Shown here piece after piece: positions 1 to 8,619 of a DNA stretch of 64,000 nt (positions are counted from its first letter, which is position 1; every line of letters starts with the position of its first letter). The notes under the pieces were generated by a model, which saw only the letters and a list, made by a program, of their open reading frames with translations, was not told where the DNA came from and made no database searches. Origin of the DNA: an uncultured Lachnospiraceae bacterium (GTDB taxonomy: Bacteria > Bacillota > Clostridia > Lachnospirales > Lachnospiraceae); NCBI GenBank assembly GCA_947173495.1, contig CAMWFQ010000004.1:155672-219671 (forward strand), written 5' to 3'. The translations under genes were made by a program, and so were the position numbers.

Positions 1-104
1 AAACCAATCCGGAGCTGGAATTCAGGTTCTGCTCCAAATGTGAAGGAAGTTATGAATATTGTCAGGATCACATTTTTACACATACGCATGTTAAGAGAGA
101 GTGA
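1..104 (+). CDS. C-terminal end of a Cys-rich protein (partial)
   Basis: The reading frame that begins at base 3 is open from the window edge to a TGA at 102-104 and gives a 33-residue tail. The tail holds Cys-x-x-Cys, a further Cys and His/Asp residues (FCSKCEGSYEYCQDH, then THTH), a pattern suited to binding a zinc ion. The next gene starts 9 bases later with its ribosome site overlapping this stop, so the two are probably co-transcribed. The protein family cannot be named from this fragment. Confidence 0.5.
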   Translation, partial: TNPELEFRFCSKCEGSYEYCQDHIFTHTHVKRE

Positions 105-112
105 GGACAGGA

Positions 113-853
113 ATGGGGCAGGAGCAGGAAATAAAATTTGCGCGGACACTGGAAGAGGTAAAGAGCCTTGCAAAAAAGCAGCAGAACAGCATTTCAGAGG
201 ATCAGGTAAAGGAAGCCTTTAAGGAACTGTCATTGTCAGAGCAGCAGTTGGAGCTGGTGTATGATTATCTGAAAAAACACAGGATCGGCATTGGGGAGCC
301 ACTGGATCCGCAGGAGTATCTTTCAGACGGGGAGATCAACTATCTGGAAGAGTATAAAAAAGGACTTGAAGGGAAGGCCGGGCTCAGCGACGGACAGCGT
401 CAGGCGCTGTTTCACGGGGCTATGGCAGGAGAGAAAAAAGCGCAGCAAGAACTGATCCATGCCTGTCTTTCACAGGTGGCAGAGATCTCCCGACTTTATG
501 CCGGTCAGGGCGTTTCGCTGGACGATCTGATCGGAGAGGGAAATCTTGCACTGTCCGCGGGGGTCACTATGCTGGGATGTCTGGAAAATGCCCGGGAAGC
601 GGAAGGAATGCTGATGAAAATCATTATGGATGCCATGGAAGAATGTATCGCGGAGAACAGCAGGGTACGGGACCAGGATAAAAGGGTGGAGGAGCAGGTC
701 AATCAGGTGGCCAGAGGAGCGGAGAAACTGGCAAAAGAGCTCCGAAGAAAGGTAACGGCTCAGGAGCTGGCTCAGGAGACGGGAATGACGCTGGAAACCA
801 TTGAAGATGCCATGCGTATGAGCGGCTTTGCCATAGAGGACCTGGAGCGCTGA
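113..853 (+). CDS. Sigma-70-like protein lacking region 4
   Basis: A protein of about 246 residues. The middle holds a degenerate sigma region 2 (VSLDDLIGEGNLAL, near residue 135). The C-terminal part resembles sigma region 3, with a helix-turn-helix-like stretch ending TAQELAQETGMTLETIEDAM. No region 4 (-35 recognition) follows, so it is shorter than a working group 1-3 sigma factor and may be a regulator or a degenerate paralogue. ATG 113 is preferred over GTG 101 because GAGGACAGG lies just upstream. A small hypothetical gene follows after 20 bases. Confidence 0.6.
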   Translation: MGQEQEIKFARTLEEVKSLAKKQQNSISEDQVKEAFKELSLSEQQLELVYDYLKKHRIGIGEPLDPQEYLSDGEINYLEEYKKGLEGKAGLSDGQRQALFHGAMAGEKKAQQELIHACLSQVAEISRLYAGQGVSLDDLIGEGNLALSAGVTMLGCLENAREAEGMLMKIIMDAMEECIAENSRVRDQDKRVEEQVNQVARGAEKLAKELRRKVTAQELAQETGMTLETIEDAMRMSGFAIEDLER

Positions 854-873
854 CAGGAAAGGCGGGGACTTTC

Positions 874-1311
874 GTGAAAATAAAAGAAAATTTGACCCGG
901 TATGAGGATTTTAAATATGTGCTTCAGGATGTGGGGAACCTTTACCTGGGAGCCGGCTTTTCTTATGAGGAGCTGCTCTTAAACGAGGCGGTTCCTTTTA
1001 AGCTCAAAGCGATTCTCAGACAGTATGTCCTGAAGGAAGCAGATCCGGAGAACACCCTTGAGAGTCAGTTTTATTATCTGGAGAAGGATTCTTTTCTTTA
1101 CGAAATTTTCAGCCAGCTGAAGATCCGGATCAAAGGGCAGGTGCAGAAAGAAAAGAAACATCTCTTCGGAAAAAGTACCGTTGTGTATCAGGAAAAAATT
1201 TATACCCTGCAGGAAATCACACAGATTAATCTGGCAAAGAAAAAGGCATCCGGCCTTTTGATCAGCGAGATTATCGTATCCCAAATGGGGATGATGATGT
1301 TCAGCGTCTGA
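874..1311 (+). CDS. Hypothetical protein, 145 aa
   Basis: Starts with GTG behind GGCGGGG and probably forms the last gene of an operon with the sigma-like gene 20 bases upstream. The product is soluble, mixed in charge and mostly helical-looking, with no signal peptide or membrane segment; the C-terminus is Met-rich (MGMMMFSV). No family was recognised. A hairpin with a T-run follows directly. Confidence 0.6.
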   Translation: MKIKENLTRYEDFKYVLQDVGNLYLGAGFSYEELLLNEAVPFKLKAILRQYVLKEADPENTLESQFYYLEKDSFLYEIFSQLKIRIKGQVQKEKKHLFGKSTVVYQEKIYTLQEITQINLAKKKASGLLISEIIVSQMGMMMFSV

Positions 1312-1321
1312 AAATTTTAAA

Positions 1322-1350
1322 AATGCTCTTGCAAAAAAGCACTTTTTTTG
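1322..1350 (+). terminator. Weak intrinsic terminator
   Basis: A short stem (TGCT...AGCA) is followed by a run of seven T just after the hypothetical gene. The stem is short, so efficiency is doubtful. The sequence overlaps a promoter-like pair at 1329-1357. Confidence 0.4.
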
Positions 1351-1357
1351 TTAGAAT
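1329..1357 (+). promoter_or_regulatory. Promoter-like TTGCAA-17-TAGAAT
   Basis: A -35-like TTGCAA (1329-1334) and -10-like TAGAAT (1352-1357) are spaced by exactly 17 bases. The only thing before the strong terminator at 1420-1456 is about 90 bases without an ORF, so this could drive a short RNA. Confidence 0.35.
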
Positions 1358-1363
1358 GTGTTC

Positions 1364-1456
1364 AGTCAGTCGGAAGTGATTGGCGGTTATGAATTTTGGT
1401 AAAATTCCCCTTTTACACTGAGCGGGTCAGAAACTTTGTTTCTGCTCGCTCTTTTA
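1364..1456 (+). ncRNA. Candidate short RNA between promoter and terminator
   Basis: About 93 bases lie between the promoter-like pair and a strong terminator, with no credible ORF. It could be a small RNA or just a leftover leader. No known RNA family was recognised, so this is inference from layout only. Confidence 0.22.
1420..1456 (+). terminator. Strong intrinsic terminator
   Basis: GAGCG and CAGAAAC pair with GTTTCTG and CGCTC around a TTT loop, and CTTTTATG follows. The first repeat unit begins at the end of this tail. Confidence 0.7.
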
Positions 1457-1710
1457 TGTGCAGGGGCGCACAGATGAAATTGTTGCTTACGCAACGTGCG
1501 CCCCGCACGCGAGCAGGGAAAAAGTTCCCTGCTCGATTGTGCATACCTTTACGGAGGAATATGCCGCTAAAGCGGCGCATGGGGCGCACAGCGAGCAGGG
1601 AGAAAAAGCATCCCTGCTCGATTGTACAGAGGCGCATAGATGAAATTGTTGCTTACGCAACGTGCGCCCCGCACGCGAGCAGGGAGAAAATCTTCCCTCT
1701 TACTCGATTT
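1456..1710 (+). repeat. Nested-hairpin repeat, three tandem units
   Basis: Units at about 1456-1537, 1538-1622 and 1622-1710. In unit 1, GTGC/GCAC closes an outer stem, GGGGCGCA (1463-1470) pairs with TGCGCCCC (1497-1504), and GTTGC-TTAC-GCAAC forms an inner hairpin. A second hairpin follows: CGAGCAGGGA / TCCCTGCTCG, then ATT. Unit 2 has the inner hairpin GCCGC-TAAA-GCGGC but a damaged 5' arm. Unit 3 repeats unit 1 with mismatches. Short ORFs across this block are by-products of the repeat. Confidence 0.85.
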
Positions 1711-1753
1711 TTCAGAACAGATAGGATATACTAAATATCAATTAAATACTGGG

Positions 1754-1770
1754 GCATGTTTCAAACATGC
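1754..1770. promoter_or_regulatory. Perfect 17-bp palindrome before the M16 peptidase gene
   Basis: GCATGTTT-C-AAACATGC lies 30 bases before the peptidase start. A one-base centre fits a protein-binding site better than an RNA hairpin. The regulator is unknown. Confidence 0.35.
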
Positions 1771-1799
1771 TTCGGGGAAATGTGAAGGGTGAAACATAT

Positions 1800-4727
1800 A
1801 TGGACAAACAGTTTGAAAAATGGAAGGCTTATCAGGTAATGGAAAAGAGAACGATCAGCGACCTGAATTCTGATGGATATCTGCTCAGGCACAGGAAAAC
1901 AGGAGCGATGATTACGCTTCTTCTCAACGACGATGAGAACAAGGTATTTTATATCGGATTCCGGACGCCTCCAAAGGACAGTACGGGAGTGGCTCATATT
2001 CTGGAACATTCCGTATTGTGCGGTTCTAAGAACTTCCCTGTGAAAGATCCCTTTATAGAATTGGTGAAGGGCTCTCTTAATACCTTTTTAAATGCCATGA
2101 CCTATCCGGACAAGACCATTTATCCGGTAGCCAGCTGTAATGACCAGGACTTCAGGAATCTGGTACATGTCTATATGGATGCGGTTCTCTACCCCAATAT
2201 TTACAAGGAAGAGAGAATTTTCAGACAGGAGGGCTGGCATTATGAGATGGAGGATGAACAGGATGATCTTACCATCAACGGTGTTGTCTATAATGAGATG
2301 AAGGGGGCTTTTTCCTCCGCGGACGAGCGGGTGGAGAGAGAGATTATGGATTCCCTTTATCCGGACACTGCCTACGGACTGGAATCGGGCGGTGATCCGG
2401 ATGTGATCCCGGAGCTGACATATGAGGATTTCCTTGCTTTCCATCAAAAATATTATCATCCTTCCAACAGCTTCATTTATCTCTATGGAAATATGGATGC
2501 GGAGGAGTACCTGACCTTTCTGGATGAAAAATATCTCTCGGATTTTGACGCGATCGAGGTGGATTCCGGGGTGGATGTCCAGAAGCCTTTTGAAAAGGTG
2601 CGGGAGCTGGTGAAAGAATATCCGGTGATGGAGGAGGAGCCGGTAAAGGATAATACCTATCTGACTTATAATATTTCCATGGGAAGCAGCCTTGACAAAA
2701 AGCTCTATATTGCCATGGATGTGCTGGATTACGTCCTGTGCTCCGCGCCGGGCGCGCCGGTCAAGCAGGCGCTGATAGATAAAGGAATCGGCAAGGATGT
2801 TTACAGTTCTATGGAAAACGGAATTTATCAGCCGTATTTTTCGATAATAGCCAAGAATGCACAGGAGGAGCAGAAGGAGGAATTCAGATCCACCATCGAT
2901 GGGGTGCTTTCCCAAATTGTGAAAGAGGGACTGGACCGGAAGGCACTTGCCGCTGCTATTAATTATTTTGAATTTAAATACAGGGAGGCGGACTATGGTT
3001 CCTTTCCCAAGGGGCTGATTATGGGAATGCAGGCTCTTGACAGCTGGCTCTATGATAAGGAACAGCCTTTTATGCATATCGAGGCTAATCGTACCTATGA
3101 GGAGCTGAAGCATTCTATTGATACGGGATACTTTGAACAGCTGATAAAGGAATATTTTCTGGAAAATACACATAAGACGATTCTGACGGTAAGGCCGGTC
3201 CCGGGGCTCACTGCGAAAAAAGAGAAAGCGCTCCACGAAAAGCTTCAGGCTTACAAAAATACGCTTTCACGGGAGGAAAAGCAGGAAATCGTAAAAGGAA
3301 CAGCTTCTCTTCGGGAGTATCAGGAGGAACCTAATGATCCGGAGGCACTAAAGACGATTCCGCTGCTGACCAGAGAGGATCTGAAAAAGGAGGCGGCGGA
3401 TTATGTAAATGAAGTGCGCAGGGCGGATGACACTACTATTCTTTTTCATGATATCTTTACCAACGGGATCGGTTATCTGAATCTGATCTTTGATCTGAAG
3501 GCGGTTCCGGCAAGATTGTTCCCCTATGTGGGAATCTTAAAGGCAGTTCTTGCCATGGTAGACACGGAGCACTACAGTTACAGCGAACTGTTTAACGAGG
3601 TAAATATCCACACAGGCGGGATCAGGGTTCTTGCCAATACCTACACCGACGCCGATGATCTGAAAAAGTACAGGACCACTCTGGAGATCCGCTCCAAGGC
3701 GCTCTACAAAGAGAGAGACAGAGCGATGGAGCTGATGAAGGAGATCATACTGACTTCACAGTTTGAAGATACAAAGCGTCTGTATGAGATTATTGCAGAG
3801 GCAAAATCCAGGATGCAGGCAGTTATGAGCAGTGCGGGGCATTCTCTTGCACTGATCAGAACCCTTTCCTACTTTTCGCCTACGGCGGCGGTCTCCGGGC
3901 AGATCAGCGGGATTCCGCAGTACTGGCTGCTGGTGGAGCTGGAGAAGAATTTCGAAGAGAGAAAGGAAGAGCTGGTCAGGAATCTGAAGGAGCTGTCCGA
4001 ATGCATTTTCCGGCCGGAAAATCTTCTGGTAGATTATACGGCCGGGGAGGAAGGATATCCGGGACTGGAGCAGGCCGTGAGAATGCTGAAGGAGGATCTT
4101 TATACCGGAGATACAAAGGAGAAGGGATTTGTGCCGGAGCTTGTGAAAAAAAACGAGGCTTTTATGACGGCCGGCCAGGTTCAGTATGTGTGCAGGGCGG
4201 GAAATTTTATTCAGAAAGGCCTTCCCTATACAGGAGCGCTCAAGGTTCTTAAAGTGATGATGGGATATGATTATCTCTGGAATCAGGTGAGAGTAAAGGG
4301 CGGCGCCTATGGCTGCATGTGTAATTTCTACAAAAACGGAGATGGATATTTCGTATCCTACAGAGATCCCAATCTGGAAAAAACCATAGAAGTATACGAA
4401 AATGCGGCGGATTATATCAAAAATGCAGAGCTTGGAGAGCGCGAGGTGACTCAGTTCGTCATAGGGGCTCTCAGCGAGCTCGACACGCCTATGACGCCGG
4501 CCACGCGTGGATTGTACTCTCTGGGGGGATATATGACAGGACTTTCCATGGAGCGGCTGCAAAAAGAGAGAGACGAACTCCTTGCCGTCACGGCGGACAC
4601 GATCAGAGGACTTTACCGTTATGTAGAGGCATTTATGGAGGATGAGTGTCTGTGCGTGGTAGGGAATGGAGAAAAGATCAGAGAAAACTGTGATCGCTTT
4701 GGGAAGATAGAACGATTGGATTTTTGA
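1800..4727 (+). CDS. M16C (PreP-like) insulinase-family metallopeptidase
   Basis: A protein of 975 residues, the normal size for the presequence-protease branch of M16. These enzymes enclose and cut peptides in a chamber made of two homologous halves. The inverted zinc motif HxxEH is present as HILEH near residue 67, and the third ligand is probably a Glu in the later stretch VVYNEMKGAF. No signal peptide is seen, so it is probably cytoplasmic. ATG 1800 is preferred over ATG 1767, which sits in the palindrome without a ribosome site; GAAGGG lies 10 bases before 1800. It stands alone between two repeat blocks. Confidence 0.9.
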   Translation: MDKQFEKWKAYQVMEKRTISDLNSDGYLLRHRKTGAMITLLLNDDENKVFYIGFRTPPKDSTGVAHILEHSVLCGSKNFPVKDPFIELVKGSLNTFLNAMTYPDKTIYPVASCNDQDFRNLVHVYMDAVLYPNIYKEERIFRQEGWHYEMEDEQDDLTINGVVYNEMKGAFSSADERVEREIMDSLYPDTAYGLESGGDPDVIPELTYEDFLAFHQKYYHPSNSFIYLYGNMDAEEYLTFLDEKYLSDFDAIEVDSGVDVQKPFEKVRELVKEYPVMEEEPVKDNTYLTYNISMGSSLDKKLYIAMDVLDYVLCSAPGAPVKQALIDKGIGKDVYSSMENGIYQPYFSIIAKNAQEEQKEEFRSTIDGVLSQIVKEGLDRKALAAAINYFEFKYREADYGSFPKGLIMGMQALDSWLYDKEQPFMHIEANRTYEELKHSIDTGYFEQLIKEYFLENTHKTILTVRPVPGLTAKKEKALHEKLQAYKNTLSREEKQEIVKGTASLREYQEEPNDPEALKTIPLLTREDLKKEAADYVNEVRRADDTTILFHDIFTNGIGYLNLIFDLKAVPARLFPYVGILKAVLAMVDTEHYSYSELFNEVNIHTGGIRVLANTYTDADDLKKYRTTLEIRSKALYKERDRAMELMKEIILTSQFEDTKRLYEIIAEAKSRMQAVMSSAGHSLALIRTLSYFSPTAAVSGQISGIPQYWLLVELEKNFEERKEELVRNLKELSECIFRPENLLVDYTAGEEGYPGLEQAVRMLKEDLYTGDTKEKGFVPELVKKNEAFMTAGQVQYVCRAGNFIQKGLPYTGALKVLKVMMGYDYLWNQVRVKGGAYGCMCNFYKNGDGYFVSYRDPNLEKTIEVYENAADYIKNAELGEREVTQFVIGALSELDTPMTPATRGLYSLGGYMTGLSMERLQKERDELLAVTADTIRGLYRYVEAFMEDECLCVVGNGEKIRENCDRFGKIERLDF

Positions 4728-4764
4728 CAACTATTCCATAAATCCGGGAAGCTGAAACGTATCT

Positions 4765-4799
4765 GTAAATAAGGGAAACTTTAAATTTACCGCTTTCTT
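4765..4799 (+). terminator. Weak terminator-like hairpin
   Basis: GTAAAT (4765-4770) pairs with ATTTAC (4785-4790), followed by CGCTTTCTTATG. The stem is weak. The tail CTTTCTTATG is the same as after other terminators that precede repeat units. Confidence 0.4.
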
Positions 4800-4889
4800 A
4801 TGTGCAGGGGCGCACAGGGAGATTTACTGCTGACGCAGTATGCGCCCCGCACGGCGAGTAGGGAGAAAAAAGCCTTCCCTGCTCGATTT
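4798..4889 (+). repeat. Nested-hairpin repeat, single unit
   Basis: GTGC-AG-GGGCGCA pairs with TGCGCCCC-GCAC. The inner hairpin is TACTGC-TGAC-GCAGTA, a different sequence from the 1456 units but still paired. The second hairpin is CGAGTAGGGA...TTCCCTGCTCG with one G-T pair. It ends in GATTT. Confidence 0.85.
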
Positions 4890-4949
4890 GGAAACAGACA
4901 GGAAAGAAGAGCAGAAACGTTTTACAACAATGGACAGGGAGGAGTTGCC

Positions 4950-6056
4950 ATGAAAAAGAGAGAAAAAGTCATAAAAGGGATAGCGTTTGCTGTGACAGCG
5001 CTGCTTTTGGCCGGCTGCGGGTCGGCCTCCAAAGGTTATTCGGAGGCCGTGACAGAGGCTGCAGCAATGGATACGGCTGCACAGAACAGTAGTTATGATG
5101 CAGGAGGCAGTACCGGCTATTTAAGCGATGGGGTCTCTTACGAAATGGAGGAAGAGGCAGCGGCCGCGGAAGAAGGGTATGACCAGGGAGAGGGAGCATC
5201 TGACGGCGGGGCGCCGCAGGTAAAGGACAGCAGCCGGAAGCTGATCAGAAATGTGAATCTGGATGTGGAAACGGAGACGTTTGACGATCTGCTCGTCTCC
5301 CTCCGCACCAGAATTGAAGAGCTGGGCGGATACATAGAGGAAAGCACAACCTACAACGGCAGCCGGTACAACAGCGGCAGGAGAAGAAATGCCAGTCTGA
5401 CCATCCGTGTCCCTTCAGAGAAGCTGGACGAATTTCTGATGAATGTAGCGGAGGTCTCCAATGTGATCAGCCGCAACGAAAGCGTGACGGACGTTACGCT
5501 GCAGTATGTGGATATGGAAAGCCACAAGAAGGCGCTTCTTGCGGAACAGGAGACACTTCTGAATCTCCTGAAAAAGGCGGAGACAATTGAAGATATTATC
5601 AGTCTGGAAAGCCGCCTTTCGGAGGTGCGTTATCAGATCGAAAGTATGGAATCCCAGCTGCGTACCATGGATAATCAGGTTTCCTACAGTACGGTTTATC
5701 TCTATATTGACGAAGTGGCGAAGCTGACACCGGTGAAGGAGCAGAGCGTATGGGAGAAGATTTCCACCGGCTTTATGAACAGCCTTTATGATGTGGGAAG
5801 CGGACTGGAGAATTTGGGTATTGGTCTGGTGATTAACCTGCCCTATATTCTGGTGTGGGCTGCAGTGATTCTGATCATCTTTTTGATTATCCGGCTGATG
5901 ATAAGGCGCGGCAGACAGAAAAGAGCGGGAAAAGAAGTGGAAAAGTCAAAACCAGCAGGGCGTTTTTCAGGCGCCTTCCTTCCGGCAAAGAAGAAGGACG
6001 GTAAAACAGATCCGGTCCCTGCGCAGGAAGAAGAAGCAGCGAAGGATGAAACATAA
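4950..6056 (+). CDS. DUF4349 lipoprotein
   Basis: A protein of 368 residues. It begins with a basic n-region and hydrophobic stretch ending in the lipobox LLAGC (Cys23), so it is probably a membrane lipoprotein. An acidic low-complexity linker leads to a DUF4349 domain with a coiled-coil centre (about residues 85-260). A membrane helix follows near residues 290-318 and a basic, then acidic, tail. ATG 4950 is chosen because GGGAGGAG precedes it; the open frame back to 4800 runs through a repeat unit. era follows after 21 bases. The function of the family is not established. Confidence 0.85.
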   Translation: MKKREKVIKGIAFAVTALLLAGCGSASKGYSEAVTEAAAMDTAAQNSSYDAGGSTGYLSDGVSYEMEEEAAAAEEGYDQGEGASDGGAPQVKDSSRKLIRNVNLDVETETFDDLLVSLRTRIEELGGYIEESTTYNGSRYNSGRRRNASLTIRVPSEKLDEFLMNVAEVSNVISRNESVTDVTLQYVDMESHKKALLAEQETLLNLLKKAETIEDIISLESRLSEVRYQIESMESQLRTMDNQVSYSTVYLYIDEVAKLTPVKEQSVWEKISTGFMNSLYDVGSGLENLGIGLVINLPYILVWAAVILIIFLIIRLMIRRGRQKRAGKEVEKSKPAGRFSGAFLPAKKKDGKTDPVPAQEEEAAKDET

Positions 6057-6077
6057 CCAAAACAGAGGAAAGCAGAA

Positions 6078-7004
6078 ATGAATGAAATGAATGACCAGTA
6101 CAGATCCGGTTTCGCGGCATTGATCGGAAGGCCCAATGTGGGGAAATCCACCCTGATGAATGCGCTGATCGGGCAGAAGATTGCGATTACTTCCGATAAG
6201 CCTCAGACTACCAGAAACCGGATCCAGACCGTATACACCTCTGCGGAGGGGGAAACGCCCAAAGGACAGATCGTGTTTGTGGATACCCCGGGGATTCATA
6301 AGGCAAAGAACAGGCTTGGGGATTATATGGTAAATATTGCCCGGAAGAGCCTTAAGGAAGTAGACGTGATTCTGTGGCTGGTAGAGCCATCCAACTTCAT
6401 CGGAGCAGGAGAGCGCCATATTATAGAGGAGCTCAGCCGTATTTCAACACCGGTGATCCTGGTCATCAACAAAATTGATACTGTAAAAAAAGAAGAGCTT
6501 CTGGGATTCATCGATACCTATCGAAAACAGATGGATTTTGCGGAGATTGTTCCGGTATCCGCTCTTAAAAATGAAAATACAAAGGAACTGATCAAATGCA
6601 TTATGCTTTATCTTCCCTATGGTCCTGCATTCTATGATGAGGATACGGTAACAGACCAGCCTCAGCGCCAGATCGTGGCGGAATTAATAAGAGAGAAGGC
6701 GCTTCGGTGTCTGGAGGAAGAAATTCCCCATGGAGTTGCGGTTACCATAGAGAAGATGAAGTGGAGAAAGAGGATCGTGGATATTGAGGCGACCATTGTC
6801 TGTGAGAAACAGTCTCATAAAGGAATTATTATCGGGAAACAGGGAGGAATGCTCAAGAAAATCGGTACAAATGCCAGAAGAGATATTGAGGAATTACTGG
6901 AAAGTCAGGTAAATCTTCAGCTCTGGGTCAAGGTGAAAAAGGACTGGCGAGACAGCGATTTCCTGCTCAAAAATTTTGGCTATAATCCAAAGGAGAGCGA
7001 ATAG
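6078..7004 (+). CDS. era: GTPase Era
   Basis: Ribosome-assembly GTPase that binds the 3' end of 16S rRNA. All G motifs are visible: G1 GRPNVGKST, G3 DTPG, G4 NKID and G5 VSALK. The C-terminal KH domain contains GIIIGKQGGMLKKIG. At 308 residues it is standard length. The start is supported by GAGGAAAG six bases upstream. It heads the conserved era-yqzL-recO group. Confidence 0.97.
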   Translation: MNEMNDQYRSGFAALIGRPNVGKSTLMNALIGQKIAITSDKPQTTRNRIQTVYTSAEGETPKGQIVFVDTPGIHKAKNRLGDYMVNIARKSLKEVDVILWLVEPSNFIGAGERHIIEELSRISTPVILVINKIDTVKKEELLGFIDTYRKQMDFAEIVPVSALKNENTKELIKCIMLYLPYGPAFYDEDTVTDQPQRQIVAELIREKALRCLEEEIPHGVAVTIEKMKWRKRIVDIEATIVCEKQSHKGIIIGKQGGMLKKIGTNARRDIEELLESQVNLQLWVKVKKDWRDSDFLLKNFGYNPKESE

Positions 7005-7060
7005 AAAAAAGAAAAAAGCACACCCTAATATTATACTTTTTTGATACTAGGGGGCACAGG

Positions 7061-7252
7061 ATGAAACTTTTAAATTACTGGGATCAATTTTTAAGTACGG
7101 GAACAATTGATGATTATCTCTCTTATCGGGAGACCTGCCGAAGAAAAGAGGAGGCGAAGGAGCCGGAAGGAGAGAGGGGAGCAGTTAACGGTGAGGGATC
7201 AGGTCAGTGTTACAGGGATCATATTGAAGGCGGAACCGGTGGGGGAGTCTGA
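7061..7252 (+). CDS. YqzL-like small protein
   Basis: A 63-residue ORF with a clear ribosome site (AGGGGG) 7 bases before ATG. The N-terminal part, NYWDQFLSTGTIDDYLSYRE, matches the pattern of YqzL proteins (Trp/Phe, then TG-I-YL), which lie between era and recO in Firmicutes. The C-terminal half is charged and Gly-rich and overlaps the start of recO by 62 bases. The role of YqzL is unknown. Confidence 0.65.
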   Translation: MKLLNYWDQFLSTGTIDDYLSYRETCRRKEEAKEPEGERGAVNGEGSGQCYRDHIEGGTGGGV

Positions 7253-7847
7253 CAGAAGGGTTGTGATTTTAACAAGGGAGAGGGGGAAGATAGCGGCGTT
7301 TGCCCGTGGCGCAAGAAAGCAGGGCAGCAGGCTGCTGGCTTCCACCAATCCCTTTTGTTTTGGGCATTTTCTTTTGTACGAGGGCAGGTCGGCATTTGGC
7401 GTGGCGCAGGCTGATATCAGTAACTATTTTGAAGGCTTCCGGGAGGACTTTGAGGCTTCCTGCTACGGGATCTATTTTCTGGAGGTCATGGATTATTATA
7501 CGAGAGAGAACAATGACGAAGAGGAAATGCTGAAGCTCTTATATCAGTCGTTGAGAGCACTTCTGCATAAAGGCATTCCCAATCTTCTGGTGCGGTACAT
7601 ATTTGAGATCAAGGCTCTGGTGTTAAACGGAGAGTATCCGGGCCTTCCGGCAAAAGAGGATCCTTATCTGAAGTCTACGGTTTACGCGGTAAGCTATATC
7701 GTGGATTCCACAATTGAAAAACTTTATACATTTACGGTGACTGAGCAGGTGCTCGCAGAGCTTTCGCAGGTCGCAGATTATTACAGGAACCGTTTTATGG
7801 ACCGGAAAATGAAAAGCCTGGAAATTTTAAATGAAATTCCATGTTGA
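7191..7847 (+). CDS. recO: DNA repair protein RecO
   Basis: RecO loads RecA with RecR in recombination repair. The N-terminal OB-fold is recognisable (VTGIILKAEPVGESDRRVV; KIAAFARGARK), and the C-terminus has the family ending KSLEIL. GTG 7191 is chosen because AGGGGAG lies 9 bases upstream and the residues before it do not fit the family. This gives 218 residues, slightly short. The zinc-finger cysteines of many RecO proteins are absent. It overlaps the yqzL-like gene. Confidence 0.9.
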   Translation: MRDQVSVTGIILKAEPVGESDRRVVILTRERGKIAAFARGARKQGSRLLASTNPFCFGHFLLYEGRSAFGVAQADISNYFEGFREDFEASCYGIYFLEVMDYYTRENNDEEEMLKLLYQSLRALLHKGIPNLLVRYIFEIKALVLNGEYPGLPAKEDPYLKSTVYAVSYIVDSTIEKLYTFTVTEQVLAELSQVADYYRNRFMDRKMKSLEILNEIPC

Positions 7848-7872
7848 AAAACAGGGATAAGTCGGATATAAT
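7844..7872 (+). promoter_or_regulatory. Promoter TTGAAA-17-TATAAT
   Basis: A -35 TTGAAA (7844-7849) and a perfect -10 TATAAT (7867-7872) are spaced by 17 bases, starting within the last codons of recO. It would drive the lipoprotein gene at 7917 and perhaps glyS and alaS. Confidence 0.75.
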
Positions 7873-7916
7873 GAATGAGATAAATTTGGAGAGAGAACTG
7901 CGGCATGGAGGTTAAA

Positions 7917-8594
7917 ATGAGAAACAGCAGAATATTTTTTCACAGAATGGTGATAAGTGTACTGCTTTTGATGGGTCTGCCCCTGGCCATAATCGGCTGC
8001 GGAGATACCTTCGAAAAAAATCAGAGCGAAAGCAATGTGACTACGATTTCCTTTACAAAGGAGGGCGGGATCCGCTCCAGCACAGAAGAAGGATTTGAGC
8101 AGAGTTATTACGATAAAGACGATCTTCAGCAGAGTATTCTTGAACTGGCGGCTGATTATAACAAAAGCGCCGGAGGAAGCAGAATCGCTGTGGAAAAGGT
8201 GGAAGCGGATAACGGCAGGATCCTGGTTCAGATGACTTATGAGAGAACAGAGGACTATGCGGCGTTTAATCATACTGATTTTTTCGCCGGTTCGCCTTCT
8301 GAGGCGGAAGCGGCGGGATACCAGCTGAATGTCGTACTGAGCGGTGTGAAAGATCCTCAGGATACCATAGGAAAGGCGGATATTCTTGCCATGAAGGATG
8401 AGACGCTTCTGATTACGGACGCAGGAGACGAGACGGCAACCAACGGAGAGAATGACTACACAAACAGCCGGGAGATTGAATTAAACGGCCGGGCGGTTTA
8501 TGTCAGCGATAATGTAACGGTCTCAGACAACGGAAAAAAGATCCGATTAAACGGCGAAGAAGGAGAAATCGCATACATTATTTATAAACAGTAG
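7917..8594 (+). CDS. Predicted lipoprotein of unknown function
   Basis: A protein of 225 residues with a basic N-terminus, a hydrophobic segment and a lipobox-like LAIIGC, then a polar extracellular domain. No catalytic motif was recognised. The second half is rich in Asp, Asn and Thr. ATG 7917 is preferred over ATG 7905 because GGAGG lies 5 bases before it. It has its own strong promoter and ends 25 bases before the glyS start. Confidence 0.7.
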   Translation: MRNSRIFFHRMVISVLLLMGLPLAIIGCGDTFEKNQSESNVTTISFTKEGGIRSSTEEGFEQSYYDKDDLQQSILELAADYNKSAGGSRIAVEKVEADNGRILVQMTYERTEDYAAFNHTDFFAGSPSEAEAAGYQLNVVLSGVKDPQDTIGKADILAMKDETLLITDAGDETATNGENDYTNSREIELNGRAVYVSDNVTVSDNGKKIRLNGEEGEIAYIIYKQ

Positions 8595-8619
8595 AATGAC
8601 AACGAAAGGGATATGTGTG

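Noticed and set aside
1456..1710. CRISPR array
   Set aside because: Only two or three units per block, no regular spacers, internal palindromes and no cas genes.
1396..1734. Overlapping ORFs of 60-112 codons in both strands across the first repeat block
   Set aside because: They are produced by the repeat units and terminator, share the same repeat-derived peptide in different frames, and have no ribosome sites. The same holds for 27344-27652, 53377-53632 and 60721-60954.
2088..3236. Long minus-strand ORF inside the M16 peptidase gene
   Set aside because: Antisense shadow of a strongly conserved gene; no ribosome site and no family resemblance. The same reasoning applies to 3756-4730, 16772-17833 and 11155-11829.
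4800..4949. N-terminal extension of the DUF4349 lipoprotein gene
   Set aside because: The extension is translated repeat sequence. The lipoprotein signal and AGGAG-type site place the start at 4950.
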